A stretch of DNA of 21,061 bases from Armatimonadetes bacterium UBA5419 (GCA_002409445.1 DHNJ01000155.1:8515-29575); one strand, 5' to 3'; counted from the first letter of the stretch, positions 6,936-15,223 are shown. The notes: a model not told the origin generated them from the letters alone. Numbers and translations are program-made.

Positions 6936-8231
6936 TTACTCCACCACATCACCCAGGATCATGATCGAGCCGACCCAGAGGTTGGTGCCGTCGTACTTGG
7001 CGGGGTCGAAGTCTGGCTTGTCGCGTTCGCGGTCGGTGACGATGGCGCGGTCGGGTTGGTCGGCGCGGAGGGTGATGGTCACGGTGTGGCGGACGGGCTC
7101 GAGGTCGCGGGCCAGCTCCAGGTTGGCTAGGCGCCAGTAGGTGCAGTAGCTGTCGAAGCGGGCGACGGGACCGCGGGTTTGGCCGTCGAGGGTGATGTCG
7201 ACTTGGCCGCCATCGGGGCCGAGCAGGTCGTACAGTTTGGCCGTGGTGCCGACGAAGGAGAAGGTCAGGCTCGCGCCGGGCTGGTTGGTGGCCCAGATCT
7301 CGGGCAGCCGCGAGTTGAAGGCACCGCCCAGGCCGCCGTCGGTCGGCAGCTGGCGCCACTCGCCGCCGAGCATCGCAGCGCGCAGGGGCACGAGCTTGGC
7401 CGCCTGCCAGTGGTCGGCGATGAACGGGTCGCGCAGGACGTGCGGGCCGGGTGCGTCGCCCGCGCGCCAGGCGTCGAGTGCCTCGGCCAGGAGCGCCATG
7501 TAGACCCGGTGACCGCCCTCGGGGTGCGGGTGGACGCCGTCGTCGGAGAAGAGGACCACGCCCTCGGGTACCGGCTGGCGCTGGCCGTCGACCTCGACCG
7601 GCGTGTAGAGCAGCTCGCCGGCCTCGGCCATCTGGACCACCGGCAGCGCGACGTTGACCGAGGGGATGCCGTACCACTCGGCGAGCATCTCGTGGGCCGA
7701 GGCGGCGGGCGGGTTCAGGCCCTCGCGCAGCTGGTTCTCGTAGCCGGTGCGGAAGGTGTAGACGAAGCAGAGGTCGATCGTTGGGTCCTGGGCCCAGGTC
7801 TGGCGAACGATGCCCTCCATCGCGCGAAAGATGTTGTTGGGCTGGCCGCCGCCGTCGTTGACCGCGAACTCGACGAAGACCAGGTCCGGGTCCTTCGACA
7901 GGACGTCCTGCTGGTAGCGGTAGACGCCGTGCTCGCTGTTGGTGCCGCCGATGGTCGCGTCGATCTGGGTCAGCTCGGCCGCGGGCCACTGCTGGCCAAA
8001 CCACTCGAAGCTGAACACGCGCCAGCCCGCCTGGGCGGTGATGCTGCCGCCGAAGTAGGCGATGCGCACGGGCTCGCCGGCGTTCAGCTTGGCCATGACG
8101 TTCGGCAGCCCGCCGCGGCGGACCATCGCCCGGGCCGGCTGGTCGGCGTACGGCTGGGCCGGCTCGGCGGCCGAGGCGCCACCGAGGACGAGCAGCGCGG
8201 CGAGCAAGGGTGCGGTGCGATAGACCATCAT
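6936..8231 (-). CDS. Secreted SGNH/GDSL-type hydrolase with C-terminal beta domain
   Basis: Predicted exported esterase or acetyl-hydrolase, perhaps acting on polysaccharide; the substrate is not determinable. The 431-residue protein begins with a Sec signal peptide, its hydrophobic core at about 8-20 and likely cleavage after an ASA/AA site near 22. The SGNH blocks are visible. Block I is RIAYFGGSIT (56-65, nucleophile Ser63). A block II-like Gly is in GGTNSEHG (96-102). Asn125 is in VEFAVNDGG, and block V is DDGVHPH with Asp231 and His234. A C-terminal region (about 290-431) looks like a beta-sandwich and may bind carbohydrate. Two ATGs are adjacent; GGGAG lies six bases from the second (8228) and three from the first, so translation may start one codon later. 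The gene ends the long minus-strand unit. Confidence 0.85.
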   Translation of the reverse strand: MMVYRTAPLLAALLVLGGASAAEPAQPYADQPARAMVRRGGLPNVMAKLNAGEPVRIAYFGGSITAQAGWRVFSFEWFGQQWPAAELTQIDATIGGTNSEHGVYRYQQDVLSKDPDLVFVEFAVNDGGGQPNNIFRAMEGIVRQTWAQDPTIDLCFVYTFRTGYENQLREGLNPPAASAHEMLAEWYGIPSVNVALPVVQMAEAGELLYTPVEVDGQRQPVPEGVVLFSDDGVHPHPEGGHRVYMALLAEALDAWRAGDAPGPHVLRDPFIADHWQAAKLVPLRAAMLGGEWRQLPTDGGLGGAFNSRLPEIWATNQPGASLTFSFVGTTAKLYDLLGPDGGQVDITLDGQTRGPVARFDSYCTYWRLANLELARDLEPVRHTVTITLRADQPDRAIVTDRERDKPDFDPAKYDGTNLWVGSIMILGDVVE

Positions 8232-8243
8232 CGACTCCCGCTG

Positions 8244-8759
8244 TTAGCTTGACACATCGATGCGGCCTTTGTCGAGATAGTCGAGCTCGGCCTCCTCGGC
8301 CAGTTCGCCGCACAGCCGGACCAGCTCGGCGTCGTGGATCCGGTCGTCGACCTTCTCGACGGAGCCGTCGTCGCGCCAGAGCAGGATCATGCAGCGCCGG
8401 CCCTTCGGCCCGCTGTCGTACTGCGCGGTCTCCAGACGGCTGAACTCGCGCAGGTCGTACTCGCGGCGGACCTTGCGCCGGCGGCCGTAGCTGCGCAGGA
8501 GCTGCAGGCGGCGGGTGCGCGGCTGGAGGGCGAGGTACTCGCGCGGGTCGTTGCGCAGCAGCCATATGCCGCCGGCCAGCGCCGCGCCGGCCAACAGCAC
8601 GAGCCACGGGTCGCCGATGGTGAAGACGATGCCGAAGCCGACCAGTCCGGAGAAGACGAGCAGCCAGCCGTACGGGCGGTAGCTGCGCTCCAGGCGCCAG
8701 AGCAGCTCATAGGCGCTGCCCGGCTGCTCCGCCTGGCGGCTGGGTCGCGCGCGGCTCAC
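8244..8759 (-). CDS. Small membrane protein with cytoplasmic C-terminal domain, function unknown
   Basis: I do not recognise this 171-residue protein. A charged N-terminus (1-30) is followed by two hydrophobic helices in a hairpin (about 31-48 and 50-68). A basic stretch LQPRTRRLQLLRSYGRRRK (78-96) comes next, then a mixed alpha/beta soluble region to the end. That layout resembles small proteins with a membrane hairpin and a PH-like cytoplasmic domain, but this is a shape comparison only. I chose GTG at 8759 because it overlaps the stop of the phosphatase gene as GTGA. The frame is open further upstream, but that part is out-of-frame phosphatase sequence. It lies 12 bases before the SGNH hydrolase gene, so it is translated from the same operon. 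Confidence 0.7.
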   Translation of the reverse strand: MSRARPSRQAEQPGSAYELLWRLERSYRPYGWLLVFSGLVGFGIVFTIGDPWLVLLAGAALAGGIWLLRNDPREYLALQPRTRRLQLLRSYGRRRKVRREYDLREFSRLETAQYDSGPKGRRCMILLWRDDGSVEKVDDRIHDAELVRLCGELAEEAELDYLDKGRIDVSS

Positions 8760-9568
8760 CCCTCCGCCCTGGTCATCGAGCGGGCGGCCTCCAGCACGAC
8801 GTGCAGGCTGTGCGGGCCGCAGGCGATGATGCCACCGTCGCAGCGGCGGCCGTCGGTCAGGCAGCCAAAGTCGGGCTCGTGGCCGCCCAGATCGACGACC
8901 ACCCCACCCGCGGCGCGCACCAGCGCCGCGCCAGCGACCAGGTCCCAGAGGTAGTCGCCGCGCCACATGCCCGCGCGGAACGTGCCGCGCGCGACGTAGC
9001 CGAAGTGCATCTGCGAGCTGCCGAGGATGCGCGGCCGGACGGAGGCGGGGAAGCGCGGCCGGCGATGCAGCAGGTTCGGCGAGAAGCCGACGGGGTCGGT
9101 CTTGGTCCACGGGCCGCGTTCGTTCCAGACGTGCATCGGCGCGTCGTTGAGCCAGGCCCCGTGGTCCACCGCGCCGGCGTACATGTCATTGGTTGCCGGC
9201 ATGTAGAGCACGCCGACCGTCGGCTGGCCGGCTTCGAGCAGGCCGACTGCGACGCACCAGATGGGCAGGCCGTGGACGAAGTTGGTGGTCCCGTCGATCG
9301 GGTCGATGACCCACAGCCGGTCGGCGGTGGGCAGGCCGCGGCAGCCCATCTCCTCGCCGATGATGCTGTCGCCGGGGAAGGCGGCCTCGAGCTCGGCGCG
9401 GATCATCCGCTCGCTGGCGCGGTCGGCGGCGGTGACCCAGGACTGGTCGGCCTTCTTCTCGCGGACGAGCGCCTCGGGATCCGCCGCCAGGCGCAGGATC
9501 GCGTCACCCGCGCGCCGGGCGATCGCGGTCGCCTGCGCTAGTTCGGCTGCTCGTCTCTGGTCCGCCAT
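8756..9568 (-). CDS. Inositol monophosphatase-family phosphatase
   Basis: Mg2+-dependent, lithium-sensitive-type sugar phosphatase fold. Possible substrates are myo-inositol phosphate, histidinol phosphate or another small phosphate ester. The 270-residue protein carries the metal-binding motifs of the family. These are GEE (71-73, in IIGEEMG), DPIDGTTNFVHG (89-100) and WDLVAGAAL (208-216, with the conserved Trp-Asp). KADQSWVTAADRASE (39-53) matches the N-terminal substrate/metal segment, where D-x-VT-x-AD is expected. The ATG at 9568 has GGAGG about ten bases upstream. It follows the DUF4340 gene by 24 bases and overlaps the next gene as GTGA. HisN, SuhB or CysQ-type roles cannot be separated from this sequence; no histidine or sulfate genes adjoin. 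Confidence 0.88.
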   Translation of the reverse strand: MADQRRAAELAQATAIARRAGDAILRLAADPEALVREKKADQSWVTAADRASERMIRAELEAAFPGDSIIGEEMGCRGLPTADRLWVIDPIDGTTNFVHGLPIWCVAVGLLEAGQPTVGVLYMPATNDMYAGAVDHGAWLNDAPMHVWNERGPWTKTDPVGFSPNLLHRRPRFPASVRPRILGSSQMHFGYVARGTFRAGMWRGDYLWDLVAGAALVRAAGGVVVDLGGHEPDFGCLTDGRRCDGGIIACGPHSLHVVLEAARSMTRAEG

Positions 9569-9592
9569 CGGTTCGTCGCCTCCGGCCCCAGT

Positions 9593-11584
9593 CTACATCG
9601 GCGGCATGCCCATCGGCATCCCACCCATCGGCATTTCGGGCAGCGGCTCGAGATCGGCCTCGCTCCGCGCGAAACGCTGCAGCCAGGAACCATCGTCATT
9701 GCGCACGATCAGCGGCTGGCCCTCGACCTTGGCATACGCGGCCAGCGAGTCGGCGTTGGGGTCGTCGCCGATCAGCAGCTTGTGCGTCTGGCCGTCGTTG
9801 GTCGTCACGGTCACCGTCACGGCGGGGTCGGCCAGGCCGTACTTGGCCAGGTCGGCGTCGGGCACGTCGGTCACCCACTCGTCGCCGCGGACCCGCTCGA
9901 GGGCGGTCAGCAGCCCCATGACCCGCCCGGCGTCGGCCGGCTTGGTCTCGGGCTTCTTCTCCGCGCCGGGCTCGCCGACGGTGTACTCCCAGTCGCTGGC
10001 GCCCTTGGCGCTAAGGGTGATCGTGTCGCGGCCCTTCGAGCGCAGCTCAATCGTGCGGAACAGCGTGCGGTCGAGGTTCAGCACCGTCGCCACGCGCAGC
10101 CGCTCGGGCTTGACCTCCAGGTCACCCAGCAGCGCGGCGTTCGCGCGGTAGACCAGCGGCTGGTCGCTCAACTTCATGAACGTGCCCAGGCCTTCGCTCG
10201 ACGCCTTGCCAATCAGCAGCGTCGGCAGCTTGGTCTCGCCCTGCTCGATGGTGATCTTGGTCAGCGGGTTAGCCAGGCCGTACTGCGCCAGGTCGCCCGG
10301 CTCGTCGATGAAGCTGCTGGCGCGCAGGCTGCGCAGGTTGTCCAGCAGCCGCCCGACGCGGGCCGGGTCGGCGGGCAGCTCGACGGGCTTGACCAGCTTC
10401 CAACCGCTCGTGTCGTCGACGACCGTCGAGCCGGCGGCGGGCGCCTGCTCGCGGACCAACTCGACCGACTTGTCACCCAGCGAGTAGGCGACCTTGGTCA
10501 CCGCCAGCGGGTCGACGGCGAGGATGGTCTTGTCGCGGAAGTCCTCCGGCGTCTTGACCAGCGCGCCGTACAGCGAGCCGGCGACCTGCAGGACCTCCGT
10601 GTCGCCCTTGCGCTGGACGTAGACCTTCTCGGTCGGCTGCGGCGGCTGGCCCTGGTTCATCGGGTCCGCCGCGGCCTCCGTCTCGAAGGTCGAGGAGCCG
10701 AGGCTGAGGCCCAGCTCACCCTTCGCCCCAGCGCCGAGCGTGATCGTCACCCGCGGCTTGTCCAGGCCAAAGCTGGCCGGGGAATCGGTCTTCTCGGCGA
10801 CGAACTCGTCGATCCGCGCGCCGACCAGGCTGGCCAGCAGGTTGTCGACGGCGTCGCGGTCGGCCGGCAGCGTGCGGTCGGCCAGCTTCAGCTGCCAGCG
10901 GTCCGCCTCGCCGCGCTCGAGCTCCAGGCTGCCCGCCGGGTAGTCGAGCTTGACCGTGCGGACTTCGTTCGCGCCGACGGCCAGGAGCGTCTTGTCGCGC
11001 AGGTCGCCGACCTTCTGCTGGGCCAGCGTGTCGTCGACGAACATGCGCGAGAACAGGTAGAGGTCTTCACTGCCCTGCACTTGCGACCACATGCTGTCGT
11101 CGTTGATGGTCGGGTTGCCGAAGGTGATCTTGCGCTCTTCGCCCGCCGCGTTGCGCAGGACGAGCGAGGTGACCGAGGTGCCGAAGCCCAGGTCCTCGGC
11201 CGTCATCTGCTTGGCCTTCTCCGCGTCGTAGTGGGCGGTGGCCTTGGCGGTCAGCACGCTGCGGACGAAGGCGTTGGCGGTGTTCTTGTCGGCCGCGCTG
11301 TCGAGCGGCGCAAGCAGCTTCCAGTCGTCCTCGCCCTCGCCCTGGCCCAGGTCGCGGGCGGCCGTCTTCTGCTCCTCGGTGCGCGGGATGCGCTGGAGGG
11401 TCAGCGGGCCCTGGCCGCGGTTGACGGTGATCTCGACGACGTCCTCGGCGTTCTTGAAGCCGGCCAGCGCCAGCACGGCGCGGTCAGCGGTCTCGTCGGG
11501 GATCTCGCCCTGCTCGTACTTCCAAACGTAGAGCCCGAGCAGGACCGCGACCGCGATCAGCGCGAGCGTGTTGCGCAGCTTCAC
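9593..11584 (-). CDS. DUF4340 repeat protein, membrane-anchored partner of GldG-type ABC system
   Basis: The 663-residue protein has one N-terminal membrane helix (about 5-20) and a long extracytoplasmic part of the DUF4340 type. Four related repeats are visible. The signposts are LGFGTSVTSLVLRNAAGE (132-149), FGLDKPRVTITLG (272-284), YGLANPLTKITIEQG (435-449) and YGLADPAVTVTVTTNDG (582-598). Two of the repeats are followed by a LLIG strand. Linking blocks RDKTLLAV, RDKTILAV and DRTLFRTI also recur. The end is a Met/Pro/Gly-rich tail (650-663). GTG at 11584 is preferred, with GGAGG and a 7-nt spacer, five bases after the GldG-like stop; an earlier in-frame start would place coding sequence deep inside that gene. 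DUF4340 genes frequently follow GldG-like genes. The molecular role is unknown; a periplasmic binding or scaffold role is inference. Confidence 0.85.
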   Translation of the reverse strand: MKLRNTLALIAVAVLLGLYVWKYEQGEIPDETADRAVLALAGFKNAEDVVEITVNRGQGPLTLQRIPRTEEQKTAARDLGQGEGEDDWKLLAPLDSAADKNTANAFVRSVLTAKATAHYDAEKAKQMTAEDLGFGTSVTSLVLRNAAGEERKITFGNPTINDDSMWSQVQGSEDLYLFSRMFVDDTLAQQKVGDLRDKTLLAVGANEVRTVKLDYPAGSLELERGEADRWQLKLADRTLPADRDAVDNLLASLVGARIDEFVAEKTDSPASFGLDKPRVTITLGAGAKGELGLSLGSSTFETEAAADPMNQGQPPQPTEKVYVQRKGDTEVLQVAGSLYGALVKTPEDFRDKTILAVDPLAVTKVAYSLGDKSVELVREQAPAAGSTVVDDTSGWKLVKPVELPADPARVGRLLDNLRSLRASSFIDEPGDLAQYGLANPLTKITIEQGETKLPTLLIGKASSEGLGTFMKLSDQPLVYRANAALLGDLEVKPERLRVATVLNLDRTLFRTIELRSKGRDTITLSAKGASDWEYTVGEPGAEKKPETKPADAGRVMGLLTALERVRGDEWVTDVPDADLAKYGLADPAVTVTVTTNDGQTHKLLIGDDPNADSLAAYAKVEGQPLIVRNDDGSWLQRFARSEADLEPLPEMPMGGMPMGMPPM

Positions 11585-11589
11585 CGTGA

Positions 11590-13314
11590 CTACCTCCGCG
11601 AGCGCGCCACGCCGACCACCAGGCCCGCGGCGATGACCAGCAACAGCGGCAACAGGAAGGTGAACAGGAGCACCTTGTTGCGGGTCGCCGTGGTCATCTG
11701 GATCATCCGCTCCTGCTCCCGCTCCCACGGGTTGAGCGGCTTGATGCCCAGGTCCTTGGTGTTGTCGGCGAGCCAGTTGACCGCGTCGACCGCGATGACG
11801 GTGTTGGCCGCCCCCGGCATCGTGAGCCCGAAGAACGACGGCGAACTGACCGCGACGATGCGCGTGCGCGGCTCGTCGGCGGCGGGGGCCTCCTCGGCCT
11901 TCTTGTCGTCAGCCTTCTCGTCCTCGGCAGTCTCCGGCTTGTCCTGGGTGCTGACGGCAACCAGCAGGTCAAACGGCCCGCTGGCCTCGCCCGGCGCGGG
12001 CGCCGGCTCGGTCGCGCCGGGCACGGCGGTCGCCGCGCGGACCTGCGCCTTTGCGCCGGTCGAGCTGCGCATCAGGTCGAAGTAATCGACACCGGTGGGC
12101 ACCGCGCCGCGCTTGAAGTAGCCCGCGCGGTCAAAGATCGCCGGGTAGCGCTCCAGGCCGCGCACCAGCTCGTGGGTGCCGTAGGTCAGCGAGACGAAGA
12201 GGTCGGTGCCCGGCTGCAGGCTGAACTGCGAGTCCTGGACGACGTTGGCCTGCCAGTCAATGCCGTACTCGGCCAGCAGCCCCTCGAGGCCACTCTGCCC
12301 TTCGGGGTCGAGCGCGACCAGGAAGCGGCCGCCGTCCTTGAGGTAGGTCCGCAGCGCGGTGATCTCGGCCTCGCTGAAGGCGGTCCGCGCGCCGATGCTG
12401 ACCAGCACGTCGCAGTCGGCCGGCACGCCGGTGGCGATCAGCGGCTGCTCGGCGACCTCGTAGCGGTTCTGCTCGAGGTCGTTCTTATAGGCGGCGAGGT
12501 TGATGCCGCTCAGCGGCTTGCCCGGCTCGGGCGCCACCTGGGTCAACGGCATCTCGCCGTGGCCGGTCAGGAAGTAGACCTTGCGCTTGACGCCCTTGCT
12601 GTCGAGCAGCTTGGACAGGCCCTGGGTGATCTGGCTCTCATCGAGGCCCTGGATGGTCTCGAGGGCGGTCGGGTCCTTCTTGAAGCGGACGATGGCGCCT
12701 AGCTGCGGCAGACTGGGCAGGCTGGATTCCTCGCGGATCTGGCGCGCCTCGGTGGCGATGTTGGGGTCGAGCGTCTTGACCGACAGGTTGCCGCTCAGCC
12801 GACCGTACTCCTCGAGGCGTTTGCGGTTCAGCTCGAGAGCGCGCACGTCGCCGCCGAGCTGGCGGTAGCTATCCTCGGGGATGAAGGCGACCAGCTCGAT
12901 CGGGTCGGCCGCGGTGATCGCGCCGACGACGTTCTTGGTCTGCTCGGAGAGCGTGTAGTAGTGGCCGGCGGTCAGGTCCAGCTTGTAGCGGCCGAGGTGG
13001 CGCGGGATCAGCCAGTAGTTGAGGACGAAGGCGATCGCCGCGACGGCCAGCAGCGAGAGGAGCGCGTTGGTGTTCAGCGCGGCGCCGCGGCTGGTCAGCA
13101 TCGTCGCCAGCTCGGCGCGGTTGACCCAGGCCCAGACCAGCAGGCCGACGATGACCACGGCCAGCAGCGCCCAGTTCTGCGCGGCGGTCAGTTCCTTGTT
13201 CTCGACCTTGAACCAGACCAGCGCGAGCAGCCCTAGCAGAGCAGCGATCGCACCGACCAGGCCGAGCCAGAAGCTGGCGGGGATGCGGCGTTCGGGAGTG
13301 TGCGTTTCAGACAT
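11590..13314 (-). CDS. GldG-like ABC transporter auxiliary protein
   Basis: A 574-residue membrane protein of the GldG/ABC-auxiliary family. Such proteins accompany ABC-2 permeases in gliding bacteria and in many non-gliders. It has three N-terminal hydrophobic segments (about 15-35, 48-65 and 83-101), then the family motif LDLTAGHYYTLSEQTKNVV (112-130). A large soluble domain contains KVYFLTGHGEMPL (245-257) and DVLVSIGARTAFSEAE (302-317). A final membrane helix (about 548-570) ends in an Arg-rich tail. A Glu/Lys/Ala-rich low-complexity insertion lies at 457-483. The start ATG at 13314 has GGAAG about eight bases upstream. It lies between the permease (21-bp gap) and the DUF4340 gene (5-bp gap), so the set forms one unit. 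The transported substrate is unknown. Confidence 0.87.
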   Translation of the reverse strand: MSETHTPERRIPASFWLGLVGAIAALLGLLALVWFKVENKELTAAQNWALLAVVIVGLLVWAWVNRAELATMLTSRGAALNTNALLSLLAVAAIAFVLNYWLIPRHLGRYKLDLTAGHYYTLSEQTKNVVGAITAADPIELVAFIPEDSYRQLGGDVRALELNRKRLEEYGRLSGNLSVKTLDPNIATEARQIREESSLPSLPQLGAIVRFKKDPTALETIQGLDESQITQGLSKLLDSKGVKRKVYFLTGHGEMPLTQVAPEPGKPLSGINLAAYKNDLEQNRYEVAEQPLIATGVPADCDVLVSIGARTAFSEAEITALRTYLKDGGRFLVALDPEGQSGLEGLLAEYGIDWQANVVQDSQFSLQPGTDLFVSLTYGTHELVRGLERYPAIFDRAGYFKRGAVPTGVDYFDLMRSSTGAKAQVRAATAVPGATEPAPAPGEASGPFDLLVAVSTQDKPETAEDEKADDKKAEEAPAADEPRTRIVAVSSPSFFGLTMPGAANTVIAVDAVNWLADNTKDLGIKPLNPWEREQERMIQMTTATRNKVLLFTFLLPLLLVIAAGLVVGVARSRR

Positions 13315-13335
13315 CGGTCTAGCTTCCTTGGGCCC

Positions 13336-14058
13336 TTAGCGCCAGCGGCTCGAGGCCACGGCCAGCTTGGTCGCGTAGAGGAACACGAAGATCGCCGAGA
13401 GGTACCAGGCGACCTGCTGCAGCGAGATCACCCCGCGCCAGAAGTCCTCGTGGTGCGAGAGCATCGAGAACCAGGCGACGACCTTCTGCCAGCCGGTGGT
13501 CGACTGCTGGAAGAACATGGCCAGCCAGATCAGCAGGCTGGCGACAATCGTCGTCACCGCGGCGACGATCTGCGAGTTGGTCAGCGCGCTGAAGAACAGG
13601 CCCAGCCCCAGCACGTAGCCGCTGAAGAGCATAAAGCCCACATAGCCGCTGAGCGTCTTGCGCCACTCCAGGTCGCCCATGATCTCGAAGGCGAAGGCGT
13701 AGACCAGCGTGCTGAGCAGCAGCGTGAAAACATACAGCAGCGCCGCGAGGTACTTGCCCAGGACCAGCTGCCACTCGGTGACCGGCGAGGTCAGCAGCAG
13801 CTCGATCGTGCCGACGCCCTGGTCCCCGCCGCGCTCGCCGGCGAACAGCCGCATCGTCAGCAGCGGCAGCATCATGACCAGCAGGAGCGTGCAGTTCTGG
13901 AACAACGGTTCGAGGTCGGGGATGACCTGCTGGCCGGAGAGGATCAGGTAGAAGACCCAGCCGGCGAAGGCGATCCAGGAGCCGAGGACGACGTAGCCCA
14001 CCGGCCCGGTGTAGTAGGCCTTGAACTCGCGCCAGGCGATGGTCCAGATGTTCCGCAT
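13336..14058 (-). CDS. ABC-2 type permease, GldF-like
   Basis: The 240-residue membrane component of an ABC exporter or motor has six hydrophobic segments, near 21-40, 56-72, 103-124, 138-159, 165-183 and 213-232. The cytoplasmic loop after helix two carries FAGERGGDQGVGTIELLLTS (72-91), and the next stretch reads PVTEWQLVLGKYLA. Loop and stretch together are the ABC-2/GldF hallmark that contacts the ATPase. The start ATG overlaps the stop of the upstream ATPase as TGATG, so subunits are translationally coupled, as expected for a complex with fixed stoichiometry. Neighbours (ATPase before, GldG-like protein after) support a GldA-GldF-GldG-type complex. Gliding motility itself is not implied; related systems occur widely without it. 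Confidence 0.9.
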   Translation of the reverse strand: MRNIWTIAWREFKAYYTGPVGYVVLGSWIAFAGWVFYLILSGQQVIPDLEPLFQNCTLLLVMMLPLLTMRLFAGERGGDQGVGTIELLLTSPVTEWQLVLGKYLAALLYVFTLLLSTLVYAFAFEIMGDLEWRKTLSGYVGFMLFSGYVLGLGLFFSALTNSQIVAAVTTIVASLLIWLAMFFQQSTTGWQKVVAWFSMLSHHEDFWRGVISLQQVAWYLSAIFVFLYATKLAVASSRWR

Positions 14059-15047
14059 CAGACGACCTCCTCCGCTTCCCGCGCCGGCGCCGGGTGCTCG
14101 GCCGCTTCATGGATCGGGTCCACCGCGGTCAACTCAACGAAGATATCCTCCAGGCTGCGCTGGACCTGGCCCAGCATCAGCAGCCCGTACCCGCCTTGTA
14201 CCACGGCCTTGGCCAGGTCCTCGCGCAGGTCCGACTTGGCGTTGACCTGCAGCTCGTAGCCCTCGGCCTCCGTGCCGCCCGCGACGCTCACGCCGCTGAC
14301 ACCGGGCACCGCGCGCAACGCGCTCAGCAGCCCCTCGCGCGGGCCACGGGCGGTCAGGCCCAGGCTCAGCCCGCGCTCACCGGCCCGCGAGCGCAGCCCC
14401 GCCGGCGTGTCGTCGGCGATGATGCGGCCGTGGTTGATCATCAGGACCCGGTCGCAGGTCAGCTCGACCTCCGGCAGGATGTGCGTGCTCAGAATGATGG
14501 TGTGCTCGCCGGCCAGCGCGCGGATGGTCTCGCGGACCTCGCGGATCTGGACCGGGTCCAGGCTGGCGGTCGGCTCGTCGAGGACGAGAACCTCCGGGCC
14601 GTGGATCAGCGCTTGGGCCAGGCCGACGCGCTGGCGGTAGCCGCGCGAGAGGTGGCCGACGATGTCGTTGCGTCGGTGGCCCAGGCCGCAGGCCTCGAAC
14701 ACGTAGTCCAGCCGGGCGGGCAGCTCCGCGCGCGACAGGCCCTTGAGCGAGCCCATGTAGCGCAGGTAGTCGATGACCGAGAGGTCGAGGTAGAGCGGCA
14801 CATTCTCCGGCAGATAGCCGATGTGCCGACGCACTTCGAGGCTCTGCTCGTAGATGTCGTAACCGGCGACGCTGGCCTGGCCGCTGGTCGCCGGCAGGAA
14901 GCAGGTCAGGACCCGCATCGTGGTCGTCTTGCCCGCGCCGTTCGGCCCCAGGAAGCCGAGGATCTCACCCTTGGCCACATCGAAGGATATCGAGTCCACG
15001 GCGACACGATTACCGTACGTCTTGACGAGGTCCCGGACTTCAATCAT
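14058..15047 (-). CDS. ABC transporter ATP-binding protein, GldA/CcmA-like
   Basis: The 329-residue ATPase has all NBD motifs. Walker A is GPNGAGKT (34-41), the Q-loop region is IGYLPENVPLY (76-86) with the Q position replaced as is common in this subgroup, and the signature is LSRGYRQRVGLAQAL (133-147). Walker B is VLVLDEP (153-159), the D-loop is SLDP (162-165) and the switch His is His189. A C-terminal extension (about 215-329) is typical of ABC-2 drug/lipid-type NBDs. I chose the ATG at 15047, with GGAGA seven bases upstream and the family start MIEVRDLVKTYG. The frame is open 14 codons further, but that part has no family similarity. It is first in the ABC-GldF-GldG-DUF4340 unit and energises it. 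Confidence 0.94.
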   Translation of the reverse strand: MIEVRDLVKTYGNRVAVDSISFDVAKGEILGFLGPNGAGKTTTMRVLTCFLPATSGQASVAGYDIYEQSLEVRRHIGYLPENVPLYLDLSVIDYLRYMGSLKGLSRAELPARLDYVFEACGLGHRRNDIVGHLSRGYRQRVGLAQALIHGPEVLVLDEPTASLDPVQIREVRETIRALAGEHTIILSTHILPEVELTCDRVLMINHGRIIADDTPAGLRSRAGERGLSLGLTARGPREGLLSALRAVPGVSGVSVAGGTEAEGYELQVNAKSDLREDLAKAVVQGGYGLLMLGQVQRSLEDIFVELTAVDPIHEAAEHPAPAREAEEVV

Positions 15048-15096
15048 CCAGCGCTCTCCACCGCGGCCCAGCTCGTCCCGCGCAAGCACGACTGGA

Positions 15097-15115
15097 CCAG
15101 GGCCTCGTGCCCTGG
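15097..15115 (-). other. Hairpin in the leader of the ABC operon
   Basis: CCAGGGC (15097-15103), a five-base loop, and GCCCTGG (15109-15115) form a perfect 7-bp stem. In the direction of the ABC operon it lies in the untranslated leader, about 50 bases before the ATPase start. It could be structural only; no T-run follows and I see no known riboswitch fold. Confidence 0.3.
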
Positions 15116-15195
15116 CGCGGTGGCAGCGTTACACCGGGGGCCGTAGCCCGTGGTCGGTGACGGGGGTGGAACCGAGCCATGGATTCCTGTGCGCC

Positions 15196-15223
15196 AAGGT
15201 ACCACGCGCGCCGCTGCTGTCAA
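15196..15223 (-). promoter_or_regulatory. Candidate promoter for the ABC/GldG operon
   Basis: On the minus strand a consensus TTGACA (15223-15218) is followed after 16 bases by TACCTT (15201-15196). That is a perfect -35 with a weak -10. It lies between the rsbR stop and the ABC ATPase start and would give a leader of about 140 nt. Apart from this and the hairpins listed, the 15048-15259 gap shows nothing else I can support. Confidence 0.35.

Noticed and set aside
6949..8607. A 552-codon minus-strand open frame
   Set aside because: Same-strand alternative frame of the SGNH hydrolase and its upstream neighbour; Arg/Pro/Ala-rich with no motif, while the other frame has a signal peptide and SGNH blocks.
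8244..9110. A longer version of the small membrane protein starting at 9110
   Set aside because: The extra 117 residues overlap the phosphatase gene in another frame and have no structure; the GTGA overlap at 8759 is the better start.
9782..12085. A 767-codon open frame on the plus strand
   Set aside because: It lies antisense to the DUF4340 and GldG-like genes, is rich in Arg, Gly, Leu, Ala and Val with no domain, and spans two real genes. It is a high-GC codon shadow.
11584..15047. Gliding motility machinery
   Set aside because: GldA/F/G-like genes are widespread in non-gliding bacteria, and no other Gld or Spr genes are present, so motility is not supported.
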